Shown here: piece by piece, positions 33,650 to 42,447 of the stretch
Numbering within the stretch: the first letter of the stretch is position 1
Layout of the letters: every line of letters starts with the position of its first letter
From: SZAS-79 sp963844255
GTDB taxonomy: Bacteria; Pseudomonadota; Gammaproteobacteria; Burkholderiales; SG8-39
Assembly: GCA_963844255.1 (NCBI GenBank)
Contig: CAWJNP010000087.1
Location: forward strand, 1 to 64,000
Length of the DNA: 64,000 nucleotides
Reading direction: 5' to 3'
Program-made: the position numbers and the translations under genes
Notes under the pieces: model-generated
Told to the model about the DNA's origin: nothing
Seen by the model: only the letters and a program-made list of their open reading frames with translations
Database searches by the model: none

Positions 33650-33871
33650 ATGGGTATCAAGTCGCTTACGGAGGAGGAACGCGCGGAGATCGAGCAGCGC
33701 GTCCGCGAGCTCGAAATCGAGCATGGTGACCTCGATGACATCATCGACCGTCTGGCGCATACGCCCGCCCAGGACCAGTTGCAGCTGCGCCGGCTGAAGA
33801 AGCGTCGGCTGTTTCTCAAGGACACGCTTGCGCGCCTGCGTGACCGGTTGATTCCAGACATCATTGCCTGA
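33650..33871 (+). CDS. YdcH-family (DUF465) small protein
   Basis: 73 residues from the ATG at 33650: an acidic helix followed by HxLDxxI-like spacing (HGDLDDIIDRL) and the basic LRRLKKRRLFLKD helix characteristic of DUF465. Function unknown. It sits 13 bp after the protease homologue and 12 bp before dtd. Confidence 0.85.
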   Translation: MGIKSLTEEERAEIEQRVRELEIEHGDLDDIIDRLAHTPAQDQLQLRRLKKRRLFLKDTLARLRDRLIPDIIA

Positions 33872-33883
33872 GCGCACTGCCGG

Positions 33884-34321
33884 ATGATTGCATTGATCCA
33901 GCGAGTGACCGAAGCACGGGTCGAGGTCGGTGGCAAGGCGATCGGCTCGATTGATCGCGGCATTCTGGCTCTTATCGGTGTGCAGAAGGACGATACGGAA
34001 TCGCGCGCCTCCCGGCTGCTGGAAAGGGTACTGGGGTATCGGATCTTTCCAGACGAGGAAGGCCGGATGAATTGCTCGCTTGCACAGATCGGCGGCGGCC
34101 TGCTGCTGGTGCCTCAGTTCACGCTTGCGGCCGACACGCACAAGGGCACGCGGGCTGGCTTCTCCTCGGCGGCGCCGCCGGATGAGGGTGCAAGGCTGTT
34201 CGATCTGTTCGTCGAGCGCGCGCGGGAAACGCACGCGGCGGTGGAAACCGGTCGCTTCGGTGCAGACATGCAGGTACACCTCGTCAACGACGGACCGGTG
34301 ACCTTCTGGCTCGAGGTCTGA
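33884..34321 (+). CDS. dtd: D-aminoacyl-tRNA deacylase
   Basis: 145 residues, the standard length. It hydrolyses D-aminoacyl-tRNA in the cytoplasm. The cross-subunit GP motif is present (NDGPVTFW), and QFTLAADTHKGTR matches the active-site loop. The usual Ser of SQFTL is Pro here (LVPQFTL) and the RPSF that follows is RAGF, a variant worth noting. It probably shares an operon with ydcH. Confidence 0.92.
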   Translation: MIALIQRVTEARVEVGGKAIGSIDRGILALIGVQKDDTESRASRLLERVLGYRIFPDEEGRMNCSLAQIGGGLLLVPQFTLAADTHKGTRAGFSSAAPPDEGARLFDLFVERARETHAAVETGRFGADMQVHLVNDGPVTFWLEV

Positions 34322-34332
34322 GCGCCCGGGTC

Positions 34333-34737
34333 CTAGCCGTCGATCGTCTTGAAATTCGCGGGCGCGACGATCTCGAGCAGCTCGACGTCCTTCGAGTGCG
34401 ACATCTCGGCATGCCGGATGTTCGGCGGCTGCTGAAAGCAGGTCCCTTTCTTCATTGTGATCGCACCCACGCCTTCGTACTCGAACTTGATCCAGCCCTT
34501 GAGCACGTAAACGAACTGCAGGGTGCAGTCATGCCGGTGCCATTCGCCGTGCGGCGCCTTGCCGGGCCGCGCGCGGATGACGTGCGCAACCACCTTGCCC
34601 TTCGAGGCGCGCGCAATCCCGAGGTCGCGGTACTCGAAATAGTTTCGCAGCCCGCGCTTAACGAACTTCGCGTCCGCTGCGTGGCTTACGGTAAAGCTTT
34701 TCGCGCGCTTTTTCGCCGCGGCGGTCATCGTCTTCAT
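34333..34737 (-). CDS. Cupin-domain protein
   Basis: 134 residues, with GGGAGG 5 bp before the ATG. A single cupin barrel with the metal motif HGEWHRHDCTLQFVYVLKG and second motif PPNIRHAE. The basic N-terminus (AAAKKRAKSF) is not a signal peptide. Function unknown. Convergent with dtd, 11 bp apart. Confidence 0.85.
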   Translation of the reverse strand: MKTMTAAAKKRAKSFTVSHAADAKFVKRGLRNYFEYRDLGIARASKGKVVAHVIRARPGKAPHGEWHRHDCTLQFVYVLKGWIKFEYEGVGAITMKKGTCFQQPPNIRHAEMSHSKDVELLEIVAPANFKTIDG

Positions 34738-34893
34738 GTTGCCTCCCTGGATCTGCGGACTGATTCGGTATGTCGCCGGATTCTAGCCCTTCGCAGGGGC
34801 CGCAATCGAACCGGGGAGTGAACCCCATTGGCAGCGTGCTGCGAATCGGCGTAAGCTTTCCGGATAACAATCAACGGTTCGCACGACTCCCTA

Positions 34894-35973
34894 ATGTTCG
34901 ATCAGTTCGTCGGCACCAAGCCGGTCGAAGAGCGCCACCGGTTCGACACCGCGCAACTCGACGCCTACATGCGCGCGCATGTCGAAGGCTATTCCGGGAC
35001 GCTCGAAGTGTTTCAGTTCAAGGGTGGACAGTCTAATCCCACCTATCGCTTGTCGGCCGGCGGCACCCACTATGTGCTGCGCCGCAAGCCGCCGGGCAAA
35101 CTGCTTCCTTCGGCTCACGCGGTGGACCGCGAGTACCGCGTGATTACCGCGCTTCACGCCGCGGGATTCCCCGTGCCGCGAACGTACGCCTTGTGCGAGG
35201 ACGAATCAGTGCTCGGCACGGCGTTCTACATCATGGGCTGCGTCGAAGGCCGCGTGTTGTGGGACCAGGCGATGCCCGGCATGAACAAGGCAGAGCGCTT
35301 CGCGATCTGGGACGAGCTCAACCGGGTGATGGCGCAGCTGCATTCGATCGACTACAAGGCCGTTGGGCTGGAAACGTTCGGCAGGCCCGGAAGCTACCTC
35401 GAGCGACAGATCGGCCGCTGGACCAAGCAGTATCTGGCCTCAGAGACACAGAAGATCGAGGCAATGGACAACCTGATCGCGTGGTTGCCGAAAAACATAC
35501 CGCCCGGCGACGAAACGACCGTGGTGCATGGCGACTTCCGCCTCGACAACACGATCTTCCACCCAACCGAGCCGCGTATCCTGGCGGTGCTCGACTGGGA
35601 ACTGTCCACACTCGGCCACCCGATTGCCGACTTTTCGTATCACTGCATGAGCTGGCACATTCCGCCGGGAAAGTTTCGCGGAATCCAGGGTCTGCCGTTT
35701 GCGGAACTGGGCATCCCGGATGAGCAGACGTATATCGACATGTATTGCAAGCGCACCGGGCGCGCGGGCATCGACCCGACGACCTGGGATTTCAACATGG
35801 CGTACAACCTGTTTCGCATTGCCGGCATCACCCAGGGCATTGCCAAGCGGGTAGTCGACGGCACCGCGGCAAGCACGCATGCGGTCGAAGCGGGCTCAAA
35901 GGCGCCGCTGCTGGCTGAACTCGGCTGGCAGCAGGTGGAAAAAATCTTGAAGAGAAGCGGCCGGGCCGCATAG
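34894..35973 (+). CDS. APH-family phosphotransferase (ACAD10/11- or LvaA-like kinase)
   Basis: 359 residues. Kinase motifs: GGQSNPTYRL nucleotide loop, Lys in VLRRKPPGKLL, Brenner-type catalytic VVHGDFRLDN (near 211) and the metal Asp in AVLDWE. It lies 9 bp before an acyl-CoA dehydrogenase and in line with an SDR. In ACAD10/11 and in the Pseudomonas levulinate operon, such kinases phosphorylate the 4-hydroxyl of 4-hydroxyacyl-CoA before the ACAD step. That role is inferred here from gene order. Confidence 0.88.
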   Translation: MFDQFVGTKPVEERHRFDTAQLDAYMRAHVEGYSGTLEVFQFKGGQSNPTYRLSAGGTHYVLRRKPPGKLLPSAHAVDREYRVITALHAAGFPVPRTYALCEDESVLGTAFYIMGCVEGRVLWDQAMPGMNKAERFAIWDELNRVMAQLHSIDYKAVGLETFGRPGSYLERQIGRWTKQYLASETQKIEAMDNLIAWLPKNIPPGDETTVVHGDFRLDNTIFHPTEPRILAVLDWELSTLGHPIADFSYHCMSWHIPPGKFRGIQGLPFAELGIPDEQTYIDMYCKRTGRAGIDPTTWDFNMAYNLFRIAGITQGIAKRVVDGTAASTHAVEAGSKAPLLAELGWQQVEKILKRSGRAA

Positions 35974-35982
35974 GAGACAGGC

Positions 35983-37224
35983 ATGGATTTCGAATACACA
36001 CTCAAGGTACAGAAACTGCGCAAGCGGCTTATCCAGTTCATGGATGAGCACATCTACCCGAACGAGGCGGAGTACTACGCCCACGTGCGCGGCAAGAAAC
36101 GCTGGGAACCGGTGCCGGTGATCGAGAAGCTGAAGCCGCTGGCGAGGAAGGCCGGGCTGTGGAACCTGTTCCTGCCGCACTCGAAGCGCGCGCCCGAAGG
36201 CCTGTCGAACCTCGAATACGCGCCGCTGTGCGAAATCATGGGCCGCGTCTCATGGGCGCCGGAGGTCTTCAACTGCTCCGCGCCGGATACCGGCAACATG
36301 GAGACGATCGAGCGCTACGGTTCGGAAGCCCACAAGAAGCAGTGGCTCGAGCCGCTGCTCGCGGGCAAGATCCGCTCGGCCTTCCTGATGACCGAACCGG
36401 ACGTGGCGAGTTCGGACGCGACCAACATCCAGTTGCGCATCAAGCGCGAAGGCAACCACTACGTCATCAACGGCACGAAATGGTGGTCTTCGGGCGCAGG
36501 TGACCCACGCTGCAAGATCTACATCGTGATGGGCAAGACCGACCCGGACAACGCCTCGCGCCACAGCCAGCAGTCGATGATCCTGGTGCCCGCCAACACG
36601 CCGGGCATCAAGATCCTGCGCCACCTGCCGGTGTTCGGTTATGACGACGCGCCGCATGGTCACATGGAGATCGAACTCAAGAACGTCAAGGTGCCTGCCT
36701 CCAACATCCTTCTGGGCGAGGGGCGCGGTTTCGAGATTGCGCAAGGCCGCCTCGGACCGGGACGCATCCACCACTGCATGCGTCTCATCGGCCAGGCCGA
36801 GCGGGCGCTTGAGAAGATGTGCAAGCGCGCTTCCTCGCGTGTCGCCTTCGGCCGCACGGTGGCCGAACAGGGCGTGACGCGCGAGCGGATTGCCGAGTCG
36901 CGCATCATGATCGACTCGACCCGGTTGATGGTCCTGCACGCTGCGTGGAAGATGGACGTGGCCGGTAACAAGGTGGCCAAGCAGGAGATCGCAATGATCA
37001 AGGTGCTGGCGCCGACCATGGCCTGCCAGGTGATCGACTGGGCCATGCAGGTGCACGGCGGCGGCGGGGTGTCGGATGACTACGGCCTGGCCAATGCCTA
37101 CGCGCACGCGCGCACCCTGCGCTTTGCCGATGGTCCTGACGAGGTGCACCGCAACGCGATCGCAAAGCAGGAACTTGCCAGCCATACCTCGATTGCCGAG
37201 GCGCTGGCGACCAAGAAGCGCTGA
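35983..37224 (+). CDS. Acyl-CoA dehydrogenase (ACAD10/11-like)
   Basis: 413 residues, strong AGGAGACAG ribosome site. ACAD features: LMTEPDVASSDATNIQ, INGTKWWSSGAGDP (FAD/substrate region), GPGRIHHCMR and the C-terminal QVHGGGGVSDDYGLAN. WWSSGAGDPRC is typical of the ACAD10/11 branch. With the upstream kinase it may process 4-phosphoacyl-CoA rather than do ordinary alpha,beta-dehydrogenation. Confidence 0.9.
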   Translation: MDFEYTLKVQKLRKRLIQFMDEHIYPNEAEYYAHVRGKKRWEPVPVIEKLKPLARKAGLWNLFLPHSKRAPEGLSNLEYAPLCEIMGRVSWAPEVFNCSAPDTGNMETIERYGSEAHKKQWLEPLLAGKIRSAFLMTEPDVASSDATNIQLRIKREGNHYVINGTKWWSSGAGDPRCKIYIVMGKTDPDNASRHSQQSMILVPANTPGIKILRHLPVFGYDDAPHGHMEIELKNVKVPASNILLGEGRGFEIAQGRLGPGRIHHCMRLIGQAERALEKMCKRASSRVAFGRTVAEQGVTRERIAESRIMIDSTRLMVLHAAWKMDVAGNKVAKQEIAMIKVLAPTMACQVIDWAMQVHGGGGVSDDYGLANAYAHARTLRFADGPDEVHRNAIAKQELASHTSIAEALATKKR

Positions 37225-37228
37225 CCGC

Positions 37229-37996
37229 ATGGAAATCAAGGGTAAGGTCGCCGTCATTACTGGGGCGGCCAGCGGTATCGGTCGCGCCACGGCGCGGCGC
37301 TTCGCCGCCGGCGGCGCGGCAGGTGTGGTTGTGGCCGATCTCAATCTCGAGGGCGCACGTGCCGTCGCGGCCGAGATCGGCGGTCACGCTGTGCGCTGCG
37401 ATGTCAGTGCCGAAGACGACATCAAGGCGCTGGTGGCCGAAGCCGAAGCACAATACGGACGCATTGACGTTTATTTTTCAAATGCCGGCATCGTTGTTCG
37501 CGGTGGGATCGAGACCCCGGACGAGATCTGGGAAAGAAACTGGAAGATCCACTGCATGGCGCATGTCTGGGCCGCGCGCGCCGTCGCCGACAAGATGGCC
37601 GCGCGCGGGGAGGGATACTTCCTCGTGACCGCGTCTGCCGCGGGGTTGCTGAACATCGTTGAATCGGCGTCTTACGGCGTGACCAAGCATGGTGCAGTGG
37701 CGTTTGCCGAGTGGATGGCGATCGCCTACGGGCGACGCGGAGTGCACGTGTCGTGCCTGTGCCCGCAGGCGGTCATGACCGGGATGTATACCGGACAGGG
37801 TGGATCGGCGGGTGTCGACGGTGCGCTGACTGCGGAGCAGGTCGCCGACGAGATCGTCAAGGTCATGGGCGAGGAGACGTTCCTGGTTCTGCCGCACGCG
37901 ACGGTGCTCGACTACATGCGCGCCAAGACTGCCAATTACGATCGCTGGATCGGCGGGATGCAGAAGCTCTACCTGAAGCATCAGGAGCGCGGCTGA
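37229..37996 (+). CDS. SDR-family oxidoreductase
   Basis: 255 residues from ATG 37229, 4 bp after the ACAD stop. Classical SDR: TGAASGIGRA cofactor loop, SNAGI, catalytic Ser in TASAAG and YGVTK. Third gene of the kinase-ACAD-SDR unit, so a hydroxyacyl-CoA dehydrogenase role is plausible, parallel to LvaD, but not proven. Confidence 0.88.
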   Translation: MEIKGKVAVITGAASGIGRATARRFAAGGAAGVVVADLNLEGARAVAAEIGGHAVRCDVSAEDDIKALVAEAEAQYGRIDVYFSNAGIVVRGGIETPDEIWERNWKIHCMAHVWAARAVADKMAARGEGYFLVTASAAGLLNIVESASYGVTKHGAVAFAEWMAIAYGRRGVHVSCLCPQAVMTGMYTGQGGSAGVDGALTAEQVADEIVKVMGEETFLVLPHATVLDYMRAKTANYDRWIGGMQKLYLKHQERG

Positions 37997-38060
37997 GGGT
38001 TCCGGCGCGCCTTGTACCGGATCGGCGATGAATCAACCGGATTGAAAAAGGGAGGTCCCA

Positions 38061-38729
38061 ATGCTCAAGCTGTGCGGTTTCCACATCAGCAACTATCACA
38101 ACAAGGTACGCCTCGCGCTTCTGGAAAAAGGCGTGGCGTTCGACGAGGATCCCAACTGCCGTCCCTCGCAGAAGGACGAGTGGCTGGCGCGCTCGCCGGT
38201 CGGCAAGGTGCCGATCATCGAAATCGACGGCGGGAGCCTGGCTGAATCGCAAGTGATCTGCGAGTACATCGAGGATGCCTATCCGCAGGTGCCCCTCTAC
38301 CCGAAGGACGCGCTCGCGAAGGCAAGGGTGCGCGAACTGATCACGGTGATGGAACTGCACATGGAGCTGGTCGCGCGGCGTCTGTACGGCGAGGCGTTCT
38401 TCGGCGGCAAGGTTTCTGACGACACGAAGAAGGAAGTCGAACGCGATATCGCCAAGGGTGTACGCGCCTTCGCGAAACTGGCGAAGTTCGACCCGTTCAT
38501 CGCCGGCAAGGAATTGACGCTGGCCGACTGCTCGGCCTTCGTGAACCTTCCGCTGATCGCGCGGGCAACCAAGGTCGTATTCGGCAAGGATGCACTCGAG
38601 AGTCTGCCGCAGGTGAAGCCCTACCTTGCCATGCTCAGGGAGCGGCCTCACTTCAGGAAGGTCGATGATGACCGCAAGGCTGCAGGGGAAGCTGCGGCAG
38701 CTGCGGCGAAGGCGAAAGCGGCGGGTTGA
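38061..38729 (+). CDS. Glutathione S-transferase
   Basis: 222 residues with a near-consensus GGGAGG ribosome site. Thioredoxin-like N-half starting CGFHISNYHNKVRLAL, cis-Pro region KVPIIEIDG and GSH-binding LAESQVICEYIE; the all-helical C-half has the KELTLADCSAFV N-cap motif. The Ala/Lys tail is low complexity. Starts 64 bp after the SDR; possibly the same operon. Confidence 0.9.
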   Translation: MLKLCGFHISNYHNKVRLALLEKGVAFDEDPNCRPSQKDEWLARSPVGKVPIIEIDGGSLAESQVICEYIEDAYPQVPLYPKDALAKARVRELITVMELHMELVARRLYGEAFFGGKVSDDTKKEVERDIAKGVRAFAKLAKFDPFIAGKELTLADCSAFVNLPLIARATKVVFGKDALESLPQVKPYLAMLRERPHFRKVDDDRKAAGEAAAAAAKAKAAG

Positions 38730-38736
38730 GCACCGG

Positions 38737-39598
38737 GTGAAGCTCCATACACTGGGTACAGGCGGGCCGCGCCCGGACCCGGCGCGCACTTCGGCCTGCC
38801 ATGTGCTCGAGTTTGGTGCCACACGGCTGATGTTCGACATCGGCCGCGGGGCGATACAACATGTGGCGCAGAAGGGCTTTCCGATGGCGGAGATCGGGCC
38901 GCTGTTCGTGTCGCACCTGCACGTCGACCATATCGGTGAACTGGCCAACTACCTGATCACCAGTTGGCTGGCAGGGCGCAGGAAGCCGCTTCGCGTGTTC
39001 GGGCCGCCGGGACTGGCCGGCATCGTCGACGCGCTGATGAATTCCGTCTACGAACTCGACATCGCGTTTCGCACCCAGGGCGAGACCGCGTTCGGTCCGT
39101 TCATCGGCGCAGAAGTGACCGAGGTTCGCGCCGGGCCGGTGTTCGAGACTGGTGAGTACCGCATAAGCTGTGCCGAGATGGAGCACGGCCACGGCCTGCC
39201 GTTCGGGCCGCTGTTCCGGCAGCGATGGATCTGCCTTGCCTACCGTGTCGAGGCCGAGGGGAAGGTGTTCAGCTTCAGCGGCGATGCCGTGATGTGCGAT
39301 CCGCTGGTGGCGATCGCGCGACGACGCCGACCTGCACCTTCAGTGCTGCTACATGGCGACATCCGAGATGAAATCAGACCACTTCAAGGGTGTAGGCAGG
39401 TACACCCTGGCCTGCTCCGATACCGCAGGAAAGATCGCCGCCCGAGCGGGCGTGAAGCGCCTCGTGCTGACGCATTTTCGCGAGACTACGCCGGCGCTGA
39501 TCGAGGAGATGCGCGCCGACATCGCGCGCGACTACGCGGGGCGGTTCGAGTTCGCCGAGGATCTCGCCGAATTTCCAATCGAGCGCGCTTATGCATGA
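38737..39598 (+). pseudogene. MBL-fold hydrolase (RNase Z-like), one +1 frame break
   Basis: From GTG 38737 the frame encodes LGTGGPRPDPxRTS, SHLHVDHIGE (metal ligands), EMEHGHGLPF and FSGDAVMCDPLVAIA. At about 39319 an extra C breaks the frame; removing it gives DDADLHLQCCYMATSEM and then the C-terminal LTHFRETTPALIEEM to 39598. Both halves are intact and conserved in style, so a sequencing insertion is more likely than decay. The family hydrolyses phosphoesters or arylsulfates. It lies 7 bp after the GST gene. Confidence 0.8.
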
Positions 39599-40235
39599 AA
39601 TTGCCGAGCTGCGTGACTACGTTCGCTTCATCGTCACCCTGCTGGCGGTGCTCGATCCGTTTCTTGCGGTGCCGATCTATGTCAGCGCGACCGCCGGGCG
39701 CGGCGAGGGCTCCCGGCGCGCGCTGGCACGCGTAGTCACGCTGACGGTACTTGCCGTGCTTGTCGTCTCGGCGTTCGCCGGGGAGCAGCTGCTGAGCCTG
39801 ATGGGGGCGAGCCTGCCGGCGTTTCGTGTCGGCGGCGGACTGGTATTGCTGTTGATGGCGCTGGCCATGCTCAATGCGCAGGTGGGCGGCGTGCGCCAGT
39901 CCGAGGCCGAGGCGGAGGAACTCGAACAGGGCAGCCTGTCCGGGCGTCGTGCCCCTGGCCGTGCCCCTGCTGGCCGGGCCGGGCGCGATCAGCACGACCA
40001 TCATCGCCGCGCAGTCCGGCGGGCTGGTCGCACAAGCTCGCCGTCATGATGTGCATCGTTTCGGTGTGTCTGCTGCTCGTGGGTCATGCTCAGGATGGCG
40101 CACTGGATTGCGCCGAAGATCGGTCAGACCGGGCTGAACATCGCGACCCGGCTGCTCGGCCTGCTGCTCGCGGCGATCGCGATCCAGACGATGGCCGAAG
40201 GCCTGAAGGGCCTGTTTCCGGTCCTGGCTGGCTAG
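39591..40235 (+). pseudogene. MarC-family membrane protein, three +1 frame breaks
   Basis: Start ATG 39591 overlaps the upstream stop by 8 bp. The four frame segments joined in order give a normal protein of about 214 residues: FIVTLLAVLDPFLAVPIYV and six likely helices, then VPLAVPLLAGPGAISTTI, then the KLAVMMCIV helix, then RMAHWIAPKIGQTG and LLLAAIAIQTMAEGLKG. Breaks lie near 39945, 40030 and 40082, each removed by deleting one base beside a G or C run. MarC proteins are inner-membrane proteins of unclear function. Probably a functional gene with sequence errors. Confidence 0.78.
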
Positions 40236-40408
40236 CCTGCGCGCGCGAAGGCAGGCGTTTCGCAGATTCTCGCTTACGCGACCGTCGGACGGAGAGGAAA
40301 CTGAGCTCTTAAGTTTTGTCGAATTACGCAAGAGAATTACCTCGTAACAGGCTTGCAGTAAGGATTTTTACGGATTAAAACTCTTACTTATCTGAGGTGA
40401 CTCGACGC

Positions 40409-40438
40409 GCTTTCTTGGGTGCGGTGCACCAAGAAAGC
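40409..40438. promoter_or_regulatory. Strong inverted repeat upstream of the crotonase gene
   Basis: GCTTTCTTGG pairs perfectly with CCAAGAAAGC; the pairing extends through TGC/GCA with one bulged G, leaving a 3-base loop. It sits in a locally AT-rich 264-bp gap (40236-40499), 62 bp before the 40500 start. No T-tract follows, so a regulatory stem or operator is as likely as a terminator for marC. I see no other clear signal in this gap. Confidence 0.5.
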
Positions 40439-40499
40439 TGGCCGTTTGCGCGTGTCTTTTCCAGTGTAGGATTTGCTCCGTCCCAGCCTGGAGCGACGC

Positions 40500-41297
40500 A
40501 TGCAGATCTCGAAAACCGACAAGATGATCGCCCAGAAGGACGGCGCGATCGGCTGGATTACGTTTAACAATCCTGCCCGGCGCAACGCGGTGTCGATGGC
40601 GATGTGGGAGGCGCTCGGGGACATCGTCGCAAACTATGCCGCGGACGATGCGATCCGCGTAATCGTTCTGAAGGGTGCGGGCGACAAGGCCTTCGTCTCC
40701 GGCGCCGATATTTCGGAATTCGAGGAAAAGCGCTCCTCGCCTGAAACGACCAAGGCGTATCACGCGGTATCGCACAAGGCCAACGAGGCACTGCGTCACG
40801 TGGGCAAGCCGACGATCGCAATGATCCGCGGATTCTGCGTAGGCGGCGGGGTTTCGGTGGCGCTGGGCTGCGACCTGCGCTTTGCGTCCGACAATTCCCG
40901 GTTCGGCGTGCCGGCGGCGAAACTCGGGCTGGGCTATGAATACGACGGGGTGAAGCGGCTGATCAACGTGGTGGGTCCGGCCTTCGCCAAGGAGATTTTC
41001 TATACCGCCCGCCAGTTCAGCGCCACCGAGGCGATCGCCATGGGGCTCGTCAACCGGGTGCTGCCGGATGCGGAGCTCGAGGCGTACGTGCGCACGACGG
41101 CCGCCAGCATCGCGGCCAACGCGCCACTGACGGTCGGTTCGATCAAGACCCTGGTCAACGAGGGAGTCAAGGACGAGTCCGAGCGCGATGCCGCCCTGTG
41201 CGAGCGGGTCGTGGAACGCTGCTTCAACAGTGAAGATTACGTCGAGGGACGCACCGCGTTCATGGAGAAGAGAACGCCGGTATTCAAGGGTCGCTGA
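40500..41297 (+). CDS. Enoyl-CoA hydratase/isomerase family protein
   Basis: 265 residues from ATG 40500 (GGAG 6 bp upstream; the longer frame from 40473 lacks a site). Crotonase motifs: AFVSGADISEFEE and IRGFCVGGGVSVALGCDLR (oxyanion hole), then FGVPAAKLGLGYEYDGVKRL. The GYEYDG loop replaces the common hydratase Glu pattern, so the exact reaction is uncertain. It precedes the ABC importer operon by 72 bp. Confidence 0.9.
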   Translation: MQISKTDKMIAQKDGAIGWITFNNPARRNAVSMAMWEALGDIVANYAADDAIRVIVLKGAGDKAFVSGADISEFEEKRSSPETTKAYHAVSHKANEALRHVGKPTIAMIRGFCVGGGVSVALGCDLRFASDNSRFGVPAAKLGLGYEYDGVKRLINVVGPAFAKEIFYTARQFSATEAIAMGLVNRVLPDAELEAYVRTTAASIAANAPLTVGSIKTLVNEGVKDESERDAALCERVVERCFNSEDYVEGRTAFMEKRTPVFKGR

Positions 41298-41369
41298 ATT
41301 TCCCGTTTGAATTGCCCAAAGGAATTACCCAAAAATCACAGTACGACAGTGCCTTCAGGAGGAGGAATC

Positions 41370-42444
41370 ATGAATCAGTCAGCATATTGGAACCGGGGTT
41401 CGTATTGCCGCGCGCAGCATGGCCGCGGCGTTGGGCGCCGCGTTCATCTGCGCAGCACTACCTGCGGCGGCACAGATGCCCGCGTGGGAAAAGGACCTGT
41501 ACGAGGCCGCGAAGAAGGAGAAGCAGTTCACCGTCTACACGGCGCACTACAACACCGAATCGATCGCCAATCTCTGCGCGGCTTTCGACAAGAAATACCC
41601 CGGGGTGAAGTGCAACTTCGTTCGCACCACTGCGCAGGTCGCATTCCAGCGCTTCCAGCAGGATCTCAAGGCCAACATCGCGGTGGCTTCGGTGTTCAGC
41701 AGCACCGACGTCGGCCACTACCCCGATCTCAAGAAGAACGGCCTGCTGACGGCGTATACGCCGCACAACCTGTCGAAGATGGTCGATTCGCTCAAGCAGT
41801 ACAACGACAAGGACAACCAGTACTGGGTGACCGCGGCGGCGCTCGTGGTGATTACCTACAACAACAGCCTCGTGAAGGAGGCCGACGCGCCGAAGAACTG
41901 GCCCGACCTGCTCAATCCGAAATGGAAGGACAAGGTCTCGATCGGCCATCCGGCATTCAGCGGCTACGTGGGTACCTGGACCGTGCTGATGACCAAGCTC
42001 TATGGCTGGGACTATTTCGTCAAGCTGGAAAAGAACAACCCGCAGATCGGCCGCTCGATCAACGACACGGTCACGATGCTGAACGCCAAGGAGCGCTGGG
42101 TCGCTGCCGGTCCCGAGGCGACCACATTGCTGTCGAAAGACAAGGGCAATCCGCTCAGCGTCATCTACCCGACTGACGGATCGCTCCTGATGGTTTCGCC
42201 CACCGGCATCCCGAAGAACGCGCCGGCGCCGAACGCGGGCAAGCTGTTCGTCGAATTCCTGCTGGACAAGGAAGCCGCCGAATCGCAGGTGAAGGACCAT
42301 TCGCTGTCGGTGATCAAGGGCATCAAGCCCGCTCCGGGCGCCAAGCCGGTCGAGGAGATCAAGCTGATCCGTCCGACCGAGGAAGAGATCACGAAGGGCA
42401 TTCCCGAAGTCAAGGAGAAGTTCCGCAATCTGTTCGGTGTCTGA
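41370..42444 (+). CDS. ABC transporter substrate-binding protein, Fbp/AfuA-like (one +1 frame break in the signal peptide)
   Basis: A strong AGGAGGAGGAATC site precedes ATG 41370, but the frame only matches the mature protein after one base is removed from the GGGG at 41395-41398. That restores a signal peptide (RIAARSMAAALGAAFICAA, cut near PAAAQ). As written, only the frame from ATG 41419 is continuous. The mature part is a type-II binding protein (FTVYTAHYNTESI, AAFDKKYPGVKCNF, PTDGSLLMVSPTGI) of the Fe(III)/thiamine/phosphonate-like cluster. The ligand cannot be told; a two-domain permease and ATPase follow. Confidence 0.85.
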
Positions 42445-42447
42445 TTC

